A DNA stretch of 64,000 nucleotides from Embleya scabrispora DSM 41855 (GTDB lineage Bacteria; Actinomycetota; Actinomycetes; Streptomycetales; Streptomycetaceae). The translations under genes were made by a program, and so were the position numbers. Every line of letters starts with the position of its first letter. Position 1 is the stretch's first letter. The notes below the pieces were generated by a model. The model ran no database searches and had not been told where the DNA came from. It was given only the letters and a program-made list of their open reading frames with translations. Positions 26,888 to 36,280 of this stretch are shown piece by piece. The DNA lies in the NCBI RefSeq assembly GCF_000372745.1, contig NZ_KB889574.1, positions 182,496 through 246,495 on the forward strand, read 5' to 3'.

Positions 26888-27988
26888 ATGATGCGCACTC
26901 GGATGGCCCGCCGGGTGGCGGCCGCCGCGGCCTTCGGTGGCGGCGGCGTGGGAGTGCTGACCGGGGCGATGTTCGCGGTGTTGTACACCGAGGCGAAGAT
27001 GGCCCGCCGCACGGTGGGCGAACCCGACGGCGAACCGCCGACCGCCGACGGGATGTACGGCGACCTGCCGGGCGAGCCGATCACGTTCGCGGTGCTCGGC
27101 GACTCCACCGCCGCCGGCCTCGGCGTCGAGGACCCGATGCAGACCCCCGGCGCGTTGCTCGCCTCCGGCCTGGCCGCCGTCGCCGAGGTGCCGGTGCGAC
27201 TGGTCAACGTCGCGCTCTCCGGCGCACAGTCCTCGGACCTGGAACGCCAGGTCACCCGCGCCCTCGAACACGAACTCGACGTCGTGATGATCATGATCGG
27301 CGCGAACGACGTCACCCACCGGATGCGCCCGGCCGAGTCGGTGCGCCACCTCGAACAGGCCACCCGCCGGCTGATCGCCTCCGGCGTCGAGGTCGTCGTG
27401 GCCACCTGCCCCGACCTGGGCACGATCGAGCCGATCGCCCAGCCGCTGCGCTACCTGGCCCGGCAGTGGAGCCGCAACCTGGCCGCCGCGCAGACCATCG
27501 CCGTGGTCGAGGCGGGCGGTCGTACCGTCTCGCTCGGCTCGTTGCTCGGGCCCGAGTTCCTGGCCCGGCCCAAGGCGATGTTCGGTCCGGATCGTTTCCA
27601 CCCTTCGGTCGAGGGGTACGCGACCGCCGCGATGGCCTCGCTGCCGTCCGTGTGCGCCGCGTTGGATCTGTGGCCGCTGGACGAGGTGAGCCCGGACAGC
27701 TTCCGCGGCGAGGGCGTGCTGCCGATCGCCCAGGCCGCGATCGAGGCCGCCGCCGAGGGTGGCACCGAGGTGACCGGCACCGACGTCGGCGGGCGCGAGC
27801 GCGGCCCGCGCGGCCGGTGGGCATTGTTGCGCCACCGCCGGCGGCAGCAGATCCCGACTCCCGCGACGGTGGAGCCGGATGCCGAGTCGGGCGCCGACCC
27901 GGACGGCGCCGAGAGCGATTCGAAGGTCGAGCGGACTGCGCCAACCCCGTTCGAGGACGCCCGGGGTAATGTGGCGGAAGAAATCTGA
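26888..27988 (+). CDS. SGNH/GDSL hydrolase with N-terminal membrane anchor
   Basis: 366 residues from ATG at 26888; a second ATG follows at 26891. A hydrophobic segment (about 10-35, FGGGGVGVLTGAMFAVLYTE) acts as signal anchor. SGNH blocks: GDSTAAG, GAND and DRFHPS, so a full Ser/Asp/His set is present. The C-terminus is basic, then acidic and disordered. This architecture, next to cbs and a thiolase gene, is a recurring streptomycete arrangement. Likely a cell-surface esterase; substrate unknown. Confidence 0.85.
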   Translation: MMRTRMARRVAAAAAFGGGGVGVLTGAMFAVLYTEAKMARRTVGEPDGEPPTADGMYGDLPGEPITFAVLGDSTAAGLGVEDPMQTPGALLASGLAAVAEVPVRLVNVALSGAQSSDLERQVTRALEHELDVVMIMIGANDVTHRMRPAESVRHLEQATRRLIASGVEVVVATCPDLGTIEPIAQPLRYLARQWSRNLAAAQTIAVVEAGGRTVSLGSLLGPEFLARPKAMFGPDRFHPSVEGYATAAMASLPSVCAALDLWPLDEVSPDSFRGEGVLPIAQAAIEAAAEGGTEVTGTDVGGRERGPRGRWALLRHRRRQQIPTPATVEPDAESGADPDGAESDSKVERTAPTPFEDARGNVAEEI

Positions 27989-28144
27989 CTGGGCGTCAGT
28001 TACGGCGTGGGGCAGGTCGCACGATCCGCCCCTCCCACTTTTGACTACCAGGCAGTAACTTCAGCGTCAGTTGCGCTTCCGCACCGACGAGAGTCCCTCC
28101 GGGGTCCTCGTACCGACGGCCGCAAAGACCAACAAGGAGTCCCG

Positions 28145-29365
28145 ATGCCCGAAGCAGTCATCGTCGCCACCGCCCGCTCCCCGATCGGTCGCGCCTTCAA
28201 GGGTTCCCTGAAGGACCTGCGGTCGGACGACCTGACCGCGCTCATGGTCCGCGCCGCCCTGGACAAGGTCCCGGCGCTGGACCCCAAGGACATCGACGAC
28301 CTGATGCTGGGCTGCGGCCTGCCCGGTGGTGAGCAGGGCTTCAACATGGGTCGCAACGTCGCGGTCATGCTCGGCTACGACCACCTGCCCGGAACCACCA
28401 TCACCCGCTACTGCTCGTCGTCGCTGCAGACCACCCGGATGGCGATGCACGCGATCCGCGCGGGCGAGGGCGACGCGTACATCTCCGCCGGTGTCGAGAT
28501 GGTCACCAGCACCCGCGGCAAGGGCAGCAGCGACTCGATCCCGGACACCAGGAACCCGCTGTTCGCCGAGGCCGCGACCCGCACCACCGAGGCCGTCGAG
28601 AAGGGCTCGACCTGGGCCGACCCGCGCGAGCAGGGCCTGCTCCCGGACGTGTACATCGGGATGGGCTTCACCGCCGAGAACCTCGCCCAGCACAAGGGCA
28701 TCTCCCGGGCCGAGCAGGACGAGTTCGCGGTCCGCTCGCAAAACCGCACCGAGCAGGCGATCGCCGACGGCTTCTGGGCCGAGGACATCACCCCGGTCAC
28801 GCTCGCCGACGGCACCGTGGTGAGCAAGGACGACGGTCCGCGCGCGGGCACCACGCTGGAGGGCATCTCCGGGCTCAAGCCGGTCTTCCGCCCGGACGGC
28901 ACGGTCACCGCGGGCAACGCGTGTCCGCTCAACGACGGCGCCGCCGCGGTCATCGTGATGTCCGACACCAAGGCGCGCGAGCTGGGCCTGACCCCGCTGG
29001 CCCGGATCGTCTCCACCGCCGTGTCCGGCCTGTCGCCGGAGATCATGGGCTACGGCCCGGTCGAGGCATCACGAATCGCGATGGCCCGAGCCGGCCTGAC
29101 CTCGGCCGACATCGACCTGGTGGAGATCAACGAGGCGTTCGCCGCGCAGGTCATCCCCTCCTACCGCGACCTGGGCTTCGACCTGGACAAGGTCAACGTC
29201 AACGGCGGCGCGATCGCGATCGGCCACCCGTTCGGGATGACCGGCGCCCGGATCACCAGCACACTGATCAACTCGCTCCGGTGGCACGACAAGCAGTGGG
29301 GCCTGGAGACCATGTGCGTCGGCGGCGGCATGGGCATGGCCATGGTGCTCGAACGCCTGAGCTGA
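28145..29365 (+). CDS. Acetyl-CoA C-acyltransferase (thiolase)
   Basis: 406 residues; AAGGAG precedes the ATG at 28145. Nucleophile Cys90 in [27 protein letters not shown] (His) and MCVGGGMG (second Cys) are all intact. It catalyses reversible thiolysis or condensation of acyl-CoA, in beta-oxidation or acetoacetyl-CoA formation. Length and loops fit the degradative FadA-like type more than PhaA, but this is not certain. A hairpin follows at 29396-29428. Confidence 0.92.
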   Translation: MPEAVIVATARSPIGRAFKGSLKDLRSDDLTALMVRAALDKVPALDPKDIDDLMLGCGLPGGEQGFNMGRNVAVMLGYDHLPGTTITRYCSSSLQTTRMAMHAIRAGEGDAYISAGVEMVTSTRGKGSSDSIPDTRNPLFAEAATRTTEAVEKGSTWADPREQGLLPDVYIGMGFTAENLAQHKGISRAEQDEFAVRSQNRTEQAIADGFWAEDITPVTLADGTVVSKDDGPRAGTTLEGISGLKPVFRPDGTVTAGNACPLNDGAAAVIVMSDTKARELGLTPLARIVSTAVSGLSPEIMGYGPVEASRIAMARAGLTSADIDLVEINEAFAAQVIPSYRDLGFDLDKVNVNGGAIAIGHPFGMTGARITSTLINSLRWHDKQWGLETMCVGGGMGMAMVLERLS

Positions 29366-29395
29366 CCGGCCCACCGGCTCGGCCCGGTACCCGCG

Positions 29396-29428
29396 CGAAG
29401 CCCGTCCGGACACCCCCGGGCGGGCTTC
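29396..29428 (+). terminator. Terminator hairpin after thiolase
   Basis: GAAGCCCG at 29397-29404 pairs with CGGGCTTC at 29420-29427, with further pairing inside. It starts 31 bases after the thiolase stop. Confidence 0.7.
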
Positions 29429-29563
29429 GTCGCACATCACCCGATCGGGTCGTGCCGAAGTCCCACCCGGTCGGGACGTCACGCTCTGGCGGCAGGCCGC
29501 CGACGGCGCGACCCTGGATGAAGAAGCTGTTCCTCGGGTTGGCCAAGGGTTGCGGATCACGTC

Positions 29564-30151
29564 ATGCCGAACGCTTACATCGTCCCCGTCCTGATCACCG
29601 CCGCGTGCGCCGTCGCGGTGACCGCCGTCGTGCGCCGACTGACCCGGCGACGCCGTGCCCGCGCGATGGCGGAGATCCGGGACGAGGCGTTCGTCGGTCA
29701 TCTCTTCCGCAGCCGGGACGCCGAGCGACCACCGCTGACCGTCCCCGGAACCGGGCGCGAGGACTTCCTCGACGTCGACCCGGACGACGACGCGACCGGC
29801 CGGCGTCCGCACCCGTCGGAGAACCTGACCCCGCTGCTGCCCACCCACCTCACCGGCGGCTACCTGACCGGCCTGATCGCCGGCGCCACCCCGATCACGC
29901 GCGTGCGCACCGGCTCGCCCGGCGACGCCGGCGGGCTGGACGTGGTCGATTTCGCCGACGGCAGCTCGCTCGTGGTGATGCCGGGCGACCCGGAGGCGGC
30001 GTCGCTGATCGACGTCGCGCTGTCCCAGGGCCTGCCGGTGCGCCTGCTCGGCACCTCCGAGATCGGCGGCGGCTGGGCGCTGACCTTCGGTACGGACGAG
30101 GACACCACGTACGCGCTGGCCGACCGCCTGTACGTGCGGCCGCCGGCTTAG
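29564..30151 (+). CDS. Membrane-anchored conserved hypothetical protein
   Basis: 195 residues. One N-terminal transmembrane helix (about 5-24) is followed by RRLTRRRRARAMAEIRDEAF, so the bulk is cytoplasmic. The rest is acidic and strand-rich (GDAGGLDVVDFADGSSLVVM). No catalytic motif. Third-position GC is normal. Function unknown; it stands alone between two terminator-like regions. Confidence 0.75.
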   Translation: MPNAYIVPVLITAACAVAVTAVVRRLTRRRRARAMAEIRDEAFVGHLFRSRDAERPPLTVPGTGREDFLDVDPDDDATGRRPHPSENLTPLLPTHLTGGYLTGLIAGATPITRVRTGSPGDAGGLDVVDFADGSSLVVMPGDPEAASLIDVALSQGLPVRLLGTSEIGGGWALTFGTDEDTTYALADRLYVRPPA

Positions 30152-30218
30152 GCCCGGCACACTCGCCGGATCCGGTGGGTCGGCACCGCCCGGCACCGCC
30201 CCTCGCCGCACCGCGAAC

Positions 30219-30650
30219 TCAGATCGCCGCCGACAACTCGCGCACCATCGCCCGCGCCCGACGCACCACGTCACCGGCCGTCGTCGGCTCGCCGTCCTGC
30301 AGGATCAGCGCGTGCTCCTCGGCCAACGCCCCCAACGCCGACGCGAGATCGCCGGACGTGACCGCGACCTGATCGCCCACCACGAACACACCCAGATCCG
30401 GGACCTCGCGCAGCGGCTCGCCCTCGACCGCGGCCGCGAGGTCGGCCAGACACTGGGCCAGCGCGAGGGCCGCGCCCGCCCGAGTCGGCGAGGACTCCTG
30501 ACGGGCGGTCAGCGGCGCCTTCAACCGGGCCTCGGACAGGTGCCGGAGTCGATCGGCGACCGCGCCGGACTCCTTCACGAAGGGGCCCACGTCAACCGTG
30601 AGGGAAACGGACGGTTTCCCGACCGGTGGGATGGGGATGCGGGACGACAT
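30219..30650 (-). CDS. Conserved hypothetical protein
   Basis: 143 residues from the ATG at 30650 (MSSRIPIPPVGKPSVSLTVD). Mostly helical, with repeated Ala/Leu helices and VFVVGDQVAVTSGDL in the middle. No signal peptide or membrane segment, no motif recognised. Start choice is uncertain because no clear ribosome binding site precedes it. Confidence 0.65.
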   Translation of the reverse strand: MSSRIPIPPVGKPSVSLTVDVGPFVKESGAVADRLRHLSEARLKAPLTARQESSPTRAGAALALAQCLADLAAAVEGEPLREVPDLGVFVVGDQVAVTSGDLASALGALAEEHALILQDGEPTTAGDVVRRARAMVRELSAAI

Positions 30651-30759
30651 AACCGGAGCGTACCCAGTACGCACACCGCGTGCGGGTCGGCTTCGACCGC
30701 TTGCCAACCGTTCGCCCGTCATGCACGCTCGGGTAACGGAACGCTCACCGGAGGCGCTT

Positions 30760-30993
30760 ATGTCCTTGCACTTCTCCGAAGAGACCCACCGGAACCTCGT
30801 GGCCCGGGTGCCCGCCTGCACCGGCCGCGAACTCCCCGACTGGTTCAGGGAAATCGAGGCCGGTCCGGCCTTCTCCCGGTTCGAGGACCGGGTCTCCTGG
30901 CTCCAGGGCGAGCACAACCTCGGACACGGGCACGCCCTCGCCATCGTCCGCGAGCACGAACGTCGCCGGCACGCGCCGGGCGGGGTCAGCTGA
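30760..30993 (+). CDS. DUF4287-domain protein
   Basis: 77 residues from the ATG at 30760 after GGAGG. SEETHRNLVARVPACTGREL, then WFREIE and WLQGEHNLGHGHALAIVREH, match the short DUF4287 family often annotated alone or fused to DUF5655. Soluble, helical. Function not known. Confidence 0.85.
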   Translation: MSLHFSEETHRNLVARVPACTGRELPDWFREIEAGPAFSRFEDRVSWLQGEHNLGHGHALAIVREHERRRHAPGGVS

Positions 30994-31093
30994 TCCCCCG
31001 CCCCGAGGCCGCCGCGCCACCGATCCACCGTCGAAGACCCCTGCCACGCTGACCACTGTCGACTCCGCGGATCCGCACACATCTCCGTATACG

Positions 31094-31134
31094 CGAAAGT
31101 GGCGGTGCCCCTTCTCGGGGGCACCGCCACTCGC
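31094..31134. terminator. Bidirectional terminator hairpin
   Basis: AGTGGCGGTGCCCC (from 31098) pairs with GGGGCACCGCCACT (to 31131), extended by GCG/CGC outside, around a TTCTC loop. It separates convergent genes ending at 30993 and 31161. Confidence 0.85.
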
Positions 31135-31160
31135 GCTTCAGGCCGTCATGCGGCGCCGCG

Positions 31161-32015
31161 TCAGTCCCGCAGGATCGACAGCAGCCGCAGGACCTCCAGG
31201 TAGATCCACACCAGGGTCACGGTCAGGCCGAACGCGGCCCGCCACGACTCCTGCTGCGGCACGCCCTGGGCGACCAGTTGCTCGATCTCGTTGAAGTCGA
31301 GCGACAGGAAGAAGGCGCCGATGAGGATGCCGAGGATGCCCATCACGATGCCGAGCGGACCGCTGCGCAGGCCGAGGCCGTCGCCACCGGCGATCAGGAT
31401 CGCGAGCAGGTTGACGAACGTGAGGAGGACGAAGCCGATCGCGATCGCCATGCCGATCCGCACATAGCGGCTCGTCACCTTGATCCAGCCGGACTTGTAG
31501 GCCACCAGCACACCGACGAAGACGGAGGCCGTGCCGAGCACCGCCTGCACCACGATGCCGCTGTACTGCTGCTCGAACGCGTGGCTGATCGCGCCGAGGA
31601 ACACGCCTTCGAGCGCGGCATAGGTCAGCACCAGTGCGGGGCTGACCTCACGCTTGAAGGTCACGATCATCGCGACGACGAACGCCGCGAGCGCCGCGCC
31701 GACCGCCCAGCCGAAGTTCTCGAACGGCAGGAAGGCCCACGACAGCGCGCCGGTGACGACCACCGTCAACAGCGTCATCGCGGTGCGCGCGACCACATCG
31801 TCGATGGTCATCCGGCCGGTCTGGAGCGGACCGGCGGACTGCGCCCGGTACATCTCCTGAAGCTGCTCGGGGGTCATCGGCTGCATCGGCGGCGGCTGCG
31901 GCCCACCGTACGGGGCGCCCTGCGGCCCGGGCTGCGGCGCTCCGTAACCGGCCTGCTCCTGCCGGCCGGTCTCGAACGCCCCCCGCCGCGTGAGCACCGG
32001 GTTGCTGCTCCTCAT
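31161..32015 (-). CDS. Bax inhibitor-1/YccA-family membrane protein
   Basis: 284 residues. A Gln/Pro/Gly-rich cytoplasmic N-terminus (about 15-50) precedes seven hydrophobic segments (about 75-280). Late acidic residues in FLSLDFNEIEQL correspond to the proton/calcium-sensing region of the YetJ-like branch. Full-length for the actinomycete type. Probably a pH-sensitive ion leak channel, by analogy. Transcribed alone toward the terminator at 31094-31134. Confidence 0.9.
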   Translation of the reverse strand: MRSSNPVLTRRGAFETGRQEQAGYGAPQPGPQGAPYGGPQPPPMQPMTPEQLQEMYRAQSAGPLQTGRMTIDDVVARTAMTLLTVVVTGALSWAFLPFENFGWAVGAALAAFVVAMIVTFKREVSPALVLTYAALEGVFLGAISHAFEQQYSGIVVQAVLGTASVFVGVLVAYKSGWIKVTSRYVRIGMAIAIGFVLLTFVNLLAILIAGGDGLGLRSGPLGIVMGILGILIGAFFLSLDFNEIEQLVAQGVPQQESWRAAFGLTVTLVWIYLEVLRLLSILRD

Positions 32016-32061
32016 GTCATCTCCTCCATGCCCCCGGGTGGGGGTCGTGGCTTAAGAGAGT

Positions 32062-32088
32062 AAGCCCCGAGTAAAGCGCTCGGGGCTT
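32062..32088 (-). terminator. Terminator hairpin downstream of tRNA-Leu
   Basis: AAGCCCCGAG (32062-32071) pairs perfectly with CTCGGGGCTT (32079-32088). Read leftward it lies about 250 bases after the tRNA and 47 bases before the Bax-inhibitor start, so it may end the tRNA transcript or shape the leader of the next gene. Confidence 0.6.
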
Positions 32089-32337
32089 CCATCTTTCCCC
32101 TACAACGCGTCCGGACACGCGATTTGTGCCCGTGGTCACTGTCCGGTCATAAAAAGTCGGATGGAATCCATCGCGAAGCCGATCGCTGTCAGCACGGGAA
32201 CACCCTGCGCTATGCGCGAGTGAGGGTGGCCCGCGGGCCCGGGAAATCATCCGGTTGGTGGTCCAGACCACCGAGGCCCACTGTCGCGAGTCCGCGACGA
32301 TACGGCGTTCTTGCAGGTCAGCCGCCGTTTCGAGTTG

Positions 32338-32419
<82 letters not shown>

Positions 32420-32758
32420 GCGATGCTGAGCGTAGCGGCCCCGGCGCACCGGGTTGACCCCTAGTGTTTCGAGGCCCCGCAGACCCCTTACGCGGATACG
32501 TTCGATCGCGGAGAGCGACGGGAGGCGACCCGTCCGCATGCGATATAGATGGTGCCGAATGGGCGTTTTGGGGCGGGTGAGCAGGAGACGTGCCGCATTC
32601 GGCCGCCGAACCCGGGTAGGACCACGGGGTCGAGAGTCCGTCGGGCCGACCGTCACGCGGTGACCGCGGTCGTCCCGGTCCCGGATCCTCGCCGCCCGGC
32701 ACGACGGAGTGCGTACGCCGCCCCGCATCGGATCCGATCGCGACGAAAGAGGTCTTCT
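32420..32758. other. Promoter region between tRNA and ABC ATPase
   Basis: 339 bases without a supported gene. It must hold the leftward tRNA promoter and the rightward ATPase promoter. No obvious operator or hairpin was seen. Confidence 0.5.
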
Positions 32759-33535
32759 GTGACCGCCACCGAACCCATCGCGGGCGCCGGGACGAACGGC
32801 GCGCTCGCCGCCGTCGCCACCGACCTGACCAAGGTCTACGGCACGGGCGAGACGCGGGTGATCGCACTCGACGGCGTCTCGGCCGGATTCCGACGCGCCC
32901 AGTACACCGCGATCATGGGTCCCTCCGGGTCGGGCAAGTCCACACTGATGCACTGCCTGGCGGGCCTGGACTCGATCTCGGCGGGCTCGGTGCGGTTGGG
33001 CGACGTGGAGTTGTCCGCCCTGAGCGACAAGCAGTTGACGCTGCTGCGCAGGGTGAAGGTCGGCTTCGTCTTCCAGTCGTTCAATCTGCTGCCGACGCTG
33101 ACCGCACTGGAGAACATCACGCTGCCGATGGACATCGCGGGCGTGAAGCCGGATCAGGCATGGCTGGACAACGTGATCGAGACGGTCGACCTACGGAATC
33201 GGCTCACGCATCGCCCGAGCGAACTGTCCGGCGGACAGCAACAACGTGTGGCGTGTGCCCGCGCGCTGGCGAGCAAGCCGGAGATCATCTTCGCCGACGA
33301 ACCGACCGGCAACCTGGACTCGCGCTCGGGCGCCGAGGTGCTCGGCTTCCTGCGCAGATCGGTGCGCGAAAGCGGGCAGACGATCGTGATGGTCACCCAC
33401 GACCCCAACGCGGCGTCCTACGCGGACCGCGTGCTCTTCCTGGCCGACGGCAAAATCGTCGACGAAATGCACGACCCCACTTCGGACTTGGTCCTGGAGC
33501 GCATGAAGCGCTTCGAAGCCACCCGCACCGTCTGA
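32759..33535 (+). CDS. ABC transporter ATP-binding protein (MacB/LolD type)
   Basis: 258 residues from the GTG at 32759, after GAAAGAGG. Walker A GPSGSGKS, Q-loop VFQSFNLLPT, signature LSGGQQQR, Walker B IIFADEPTGNLDS and switch VTHDP are complete. The FQSFNLLP and DEPTGNLDS variants mark ATPases that work with FtsX/MacB-type permeases. No permease follows: a strong terminator comes 14 bases after the stop and the next gene is on the other strand. The partner must be elsewhere or has been lost. Confidence 0.9.
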   Translation: MTATEPIAGAGTNGALAAVATDLTKVYGTGETRVIALDGVSAGFRRAQYTAIMGPSGSGKSTLMHCLAGLDSISAGSVRLGDVELSALSDKQLTLLRRVKVGFVFQSFNLLPTLTALENITLPMDIAGVKPDQAWLDNVIETVDLRNRLTHRPSELSGGQQQRVACARALASKPEIIFADEPTGNLDSRSGAEVLGFLRRSVRESGQTIVMVTHDPNAASYADRVLFLADGKIVDEMHDPTSDLVLERMKRFEATRTV

Positions 33536-33548
33536 GGACAAACGCGAA

Positions 33549-33584
33549 GGGGCCCGGTACGCACCGCGGTGCGTACCGGGCCCC
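33549..33584. terminator. Perfect palindromic terminator
   Basis: A 36-base perfect inverted repeat: GGGGCCCGGTACGCAC pairs with GTGCGTACCGGGCCCC around CGCG. It ends the ATPase gene and, on the other strand, the NADH dehydrogenase gene. Confidence 0.9.
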
Positions 33585-33594
33585 AACGCAACAG

Positions 33595-34944
33595 TCAGGC
33601 CTTCGCCGCGGGCTCGACCGCCGGCCGCGGCGCCGGCAGCGCCGCCTCGGCGAACTCGTCCCGCGGGTGCTCCATCGCTCCGAGCGAGACGATCTCCCGC
33701 CGGAAGAACGCCGACAGCGTCCAGTCGGCGAACACCCGGAACTTCCGGTTGAACGTCGGCACCATCGCCCCGTGGTACGTGCGGTGGAACACCCAGGCCG
33801 GCAGCCCCTTGAGCTTGAACTTGCCGAACATCACCGCGACGCCCTTGTGCAGGCCCAGGCCCGCGACCGCACCGAGGTTCTTGTGCTTGTAGTCCTTGGG
33901 CGGGAACCCACGCATCACCGAGACGACGTTGTCGCCCAGCACCCGCGCCTGCCGCAACGCGTGCTGCGCGTTCGGCGGGCACCAGGCACCCTCGCCCGCG
34001 GCGAGGTCCGGCACCTGAGCGTTGTCGCCGGCGGCGAACACGTTGTCCATGCCGACCACCTGAAGGGTGGTGCGGGTGTCGACGTGGCCGCGCGGGCCGA
34101 GCGGCAGGCCGTACTCCGACAACACCGGGTTCGGCTTGACGCCCGCCGTCCACAGGATCGTGGAGGCGTCGAACTCGACGTCGTTGGAGAGCACACAGTG
34201 CTTGTCGACGCAGGACTTGAGCGACGTCTCCAGGTGGAACTCGATGTCCCGGGCCTTGAGGCGCTCCAGCGTCCAGGCGCCGAGCTCCGGACCGACCTCG
34301 GGGAGGATGCGGTTGGCCGCCTCCACCATCACGAAGCGCATGTCCTCGCGCTTGAGGTTCTTGTAGTAGCGCACCGCGTCGCGCGCCATGTCCTCGACCT
34401 CGGCCAGCGCCTCGATCCCCGCGAAGCCGCCGCCGACGAAGCAGAAGGTCAACGCCTTGCGGCGGATCTCCTCGTCGGTGGTGGAGTCGGCCAGGTCGAG
34501 CTGTCCGAGCACGTGGTTGCGCAGCGCGATGGCTTCTTCGATGGTCTTGAGACCGATGCCGTTCTCGGCCAGGCCGGGAATCGGGAAGGTCCGCGATATC
34601 GAGCCGAGCGCGATGACGATGTAGTCGAAGCCGAGCTCGTAGGACTCACCCGCGAGCGGCTCGACGAGCGCGACCTTGCGGTCGTGGTCGACGGAGGTGA
34701 CCCGGCCGTTGACGATCTCGGCCTTGGGCAGGACACGGCGCAGCGGCACCACGACATGGCGCGGTGAGATGCTGCCGGCGGCCGCTTCCGGGAGGAAGGG
34801 CTGGTAGGTCATGTACGACCGCGGGTCGACGACCGTGACGGTCGCTTCGCCGTAGCGCATCTTCTTGAGGATGCGCTGCGCGGCGTACAGACCAACGTAG
34901 CCGCCGCCGACGATAAGGATGCGAGGGCGATCCGTGTTGCTCAT
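33595..34944 (-). CDS. ndh: Type II NADH:quinone oxidoreductase
   Basis: 449 residues from the ATG at 34944. FAD Rossmann motif GGGYVG (13-18), NADH-binding FVGGGFAG near 172, and the second FAD block DNVFAAGDNAQVPDL. NDH-2 transfers electrons from NADH to menaquinone without pumping protons. C-terminal segments are amphipathic, as needed for membrane attachment. The perfect Rex-type operator at 35273-35288 indicates control by cellular NADH/NAD ratio. Confidence 0.9.
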   Translation of the reverse strand: MSNTDRPRILIVGGGYVGLYAAQRILKKMRYGEATVTVVDPRSYMTYQPFLPEAAAGSISPRHVVVPLRRVLPKAEIVNGRVTSVDHDRKVALVEPLAGESYELGFDYIVIALGSISRTFPIPGLAENGIGLKTIEEAIALRNHVLGQLDLADSTTDEEIRRKALTFCFVGGGFAGIEALAEVEDMARDAVRYYKNLKREDMRFVMVEAANRILPEVGPELGAWTLERLKARDIEFHLETSLKSCVDKHCVLSNDVEFDASTILWTAGVKPNPVLSEYGLPLGPRGHVDTRTTLQVVGMDNVFAAGDNAQVPDLAAGEGAWCPPNAQHALRQARVLGDNVVSVMRGFPPKDYKHKNLGAVAGLGLHKGVAVMFGKFKLKGLPAWVFHRTYHGAMVPTFNRKFRVFADWTLSAFFRREIVSLGAMEHPRDEFAEAALPAPRPAVEPAAKA

Positions 34945-35344
34945 GTTTGGAAGTATCCACCGATCGAACTCGCCGGTGCTTTGAGGCCGCGCGCAGTACC
35001 GAAGGGGCCATCTGGTACCCTTCGTCCTTTTGCTTGTGCATTTGTGCACGGCGTGCCGTCGAGGAAGATCCACTCGACCCTATTCGGCCGGCTTGTCCAC
35101 CGACCCGGTCCCGGTGACCTGCGTCGATCCTGCCCGAGGCATCCGGGGACGGCGCAATGTGATCTCCACCTCGAACCGGCGGCGACCATCGCGTTCGAAG
35201 GCAATACCCCCGTCCGGCCGGCCCATCAAGAGGAAAACGGCCCCACATGGCCAAGTTTTGCCTCCGCGACCATGTGAAGGGATTCACAAACTTTTCGCCG
35301 TGTCCGAACGTTGGACATGGTTCCCTGGTCGTTCGCCGACCCGA
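34945..35344. other. Long leader/promoter region of ndh
   Basis: 400 bases with no supported gene. It contains the Rex-type palindrome near its right end, which implies a promoter there and a leader of roughly 300 bases, or a second promoter closer to ndh. No riboswitch class was recognised. Confidence 0.6.
35273..35288. promoter_or_regulatory. Rex-type operator
   Basis: TGTGAAGGGATTCACA is an exact match to the streptomycete Rex consensus TGTGAA-N4-TTCACA, with T/A flanks. Rex is the NADH-sensing repressor that controls respiratory genes including ndh. The site lies upstream of ndh and downstream of ppx; no rex gene is in the window. Confidence 0.85.
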
Positions 35345-36280
35345 TCAGCCTTCGGCGAGGCTCCAGGCGATCCCGTCCAGGATGTCGTGCTCGCTGACCA
35401 CGACCTCGGTCATGCCGGTGCGTTCCATGATCGTGCGCAGCACCAGGGCGCCCGCGCCGATCACGTCCACCCGGCCCGGGTGCAGCACCGGGATGCCCGC
35501 CCGTTCGGCGTGCGTGCTCGCCAGGAGGCGGGCGGTCACCGCGCGGACCTGGTCGAGGGTCAGGCGCGAGTGGTGGATGGCCGTGGAGTCGTACTCGGGC
35601 AACTCCAGCGCGATGCCCGCGACCGTGGTCACCGAGCCGGCCAGGCCGACCAGGGTCCGGGCGCGAGCCATCGGGACCACCTCCGCGGCCCGGGCGATCG
35701 CGGCCTCGACGTCGGCGATCGCGGCGGCGACCTGATCCTGCGTCGGCGGGTCCGCGCGCAGGTGCCGCTCGGTCATCCGGACGCAGCCGATGTCCACCGA
35801 TCGCGCCGCCTCGGGCCGATCGTCGCCCAGGACGAACTCGGTGGAGCCGCCGCCGATGTCGACCACCAGGTACGGCGTCTGCACGGCGCCGGTCCCGGCG
35901 AGTTCCCGGGTGGCCCCGGCGAAGGACAGCGCGGCCTCCTCGTCGCCGGAGATCACCTCGGGCTCGACGCCCAGGATCTCGCGCACGCCGGTCCGGAACA
36001 CATCCCGGTTCTCCGCGTCGCGGCTCGCGCTGGTGGCCACGAAACGCACCCGCTCGGCGCCCAGTTCGGCGATCGCCTTGGCGTACTCGCGGCACGCGGC
36101 GAAGGTGCGCTCCAACGCCTCCGGAGCCAGCCGGCCGGTCTCGTCGACGCCTTGGCCGAGCCGGACGATCCGCATCCGGCGGTCCAGGTCGACCAGCGTC
36201 CCGGCGGCCGGGTCCAGGTCGGCGACGAGCAGGCGGATGGAGTTGGTGCCGCAGTCGATCGCGGCGACGCGTCGGGTCAT
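35345..36280 (-). CDS. ppx: Ppx/GppA-family phosphatase
   Basis: 311 residues from the ATG at 36280. The ASKHA-fold phosphate loops are AAIDCGTNSIRLLVAD at the N-terminus and LVVDIGGGSTEFVLGD in the middle, with SGDEEAALSF between. It hydrolyses inorganic polyphosphate or (p)ppGpp. This is the short, single-module actinomycete form. Its start overlaps the stop of the upstream DUF501 gene by ATGA, so the two are coupled. Confidence 0.92.
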   Translation of the reverse strand: MTRRVAAIDCGTNSIRLLVADLDPAAGTLVDLDRRMRIVRLGQGVDETGRLAPEALERTFAACREYAKAIAELGAERVRFVATSASRDAENRDVFRTGVREILGVEPEVISGDEEAALSFAGATRELAGTGAVQTPYLVVDIGGGSTEFVLGDDRPEAARSVDIGCVRMTERHLRADPPTQDQVAAAIADVEAAIARAAEVVPMARARTLVGLAGSVTTVAGIALELPEYDSTAIHHSRLTLDQVRAVTARLLASTHAERAGIPVLHPGRVDVIGAGALVLRTIMERTGMTEVVVSEHDILDGIAWSLAEG

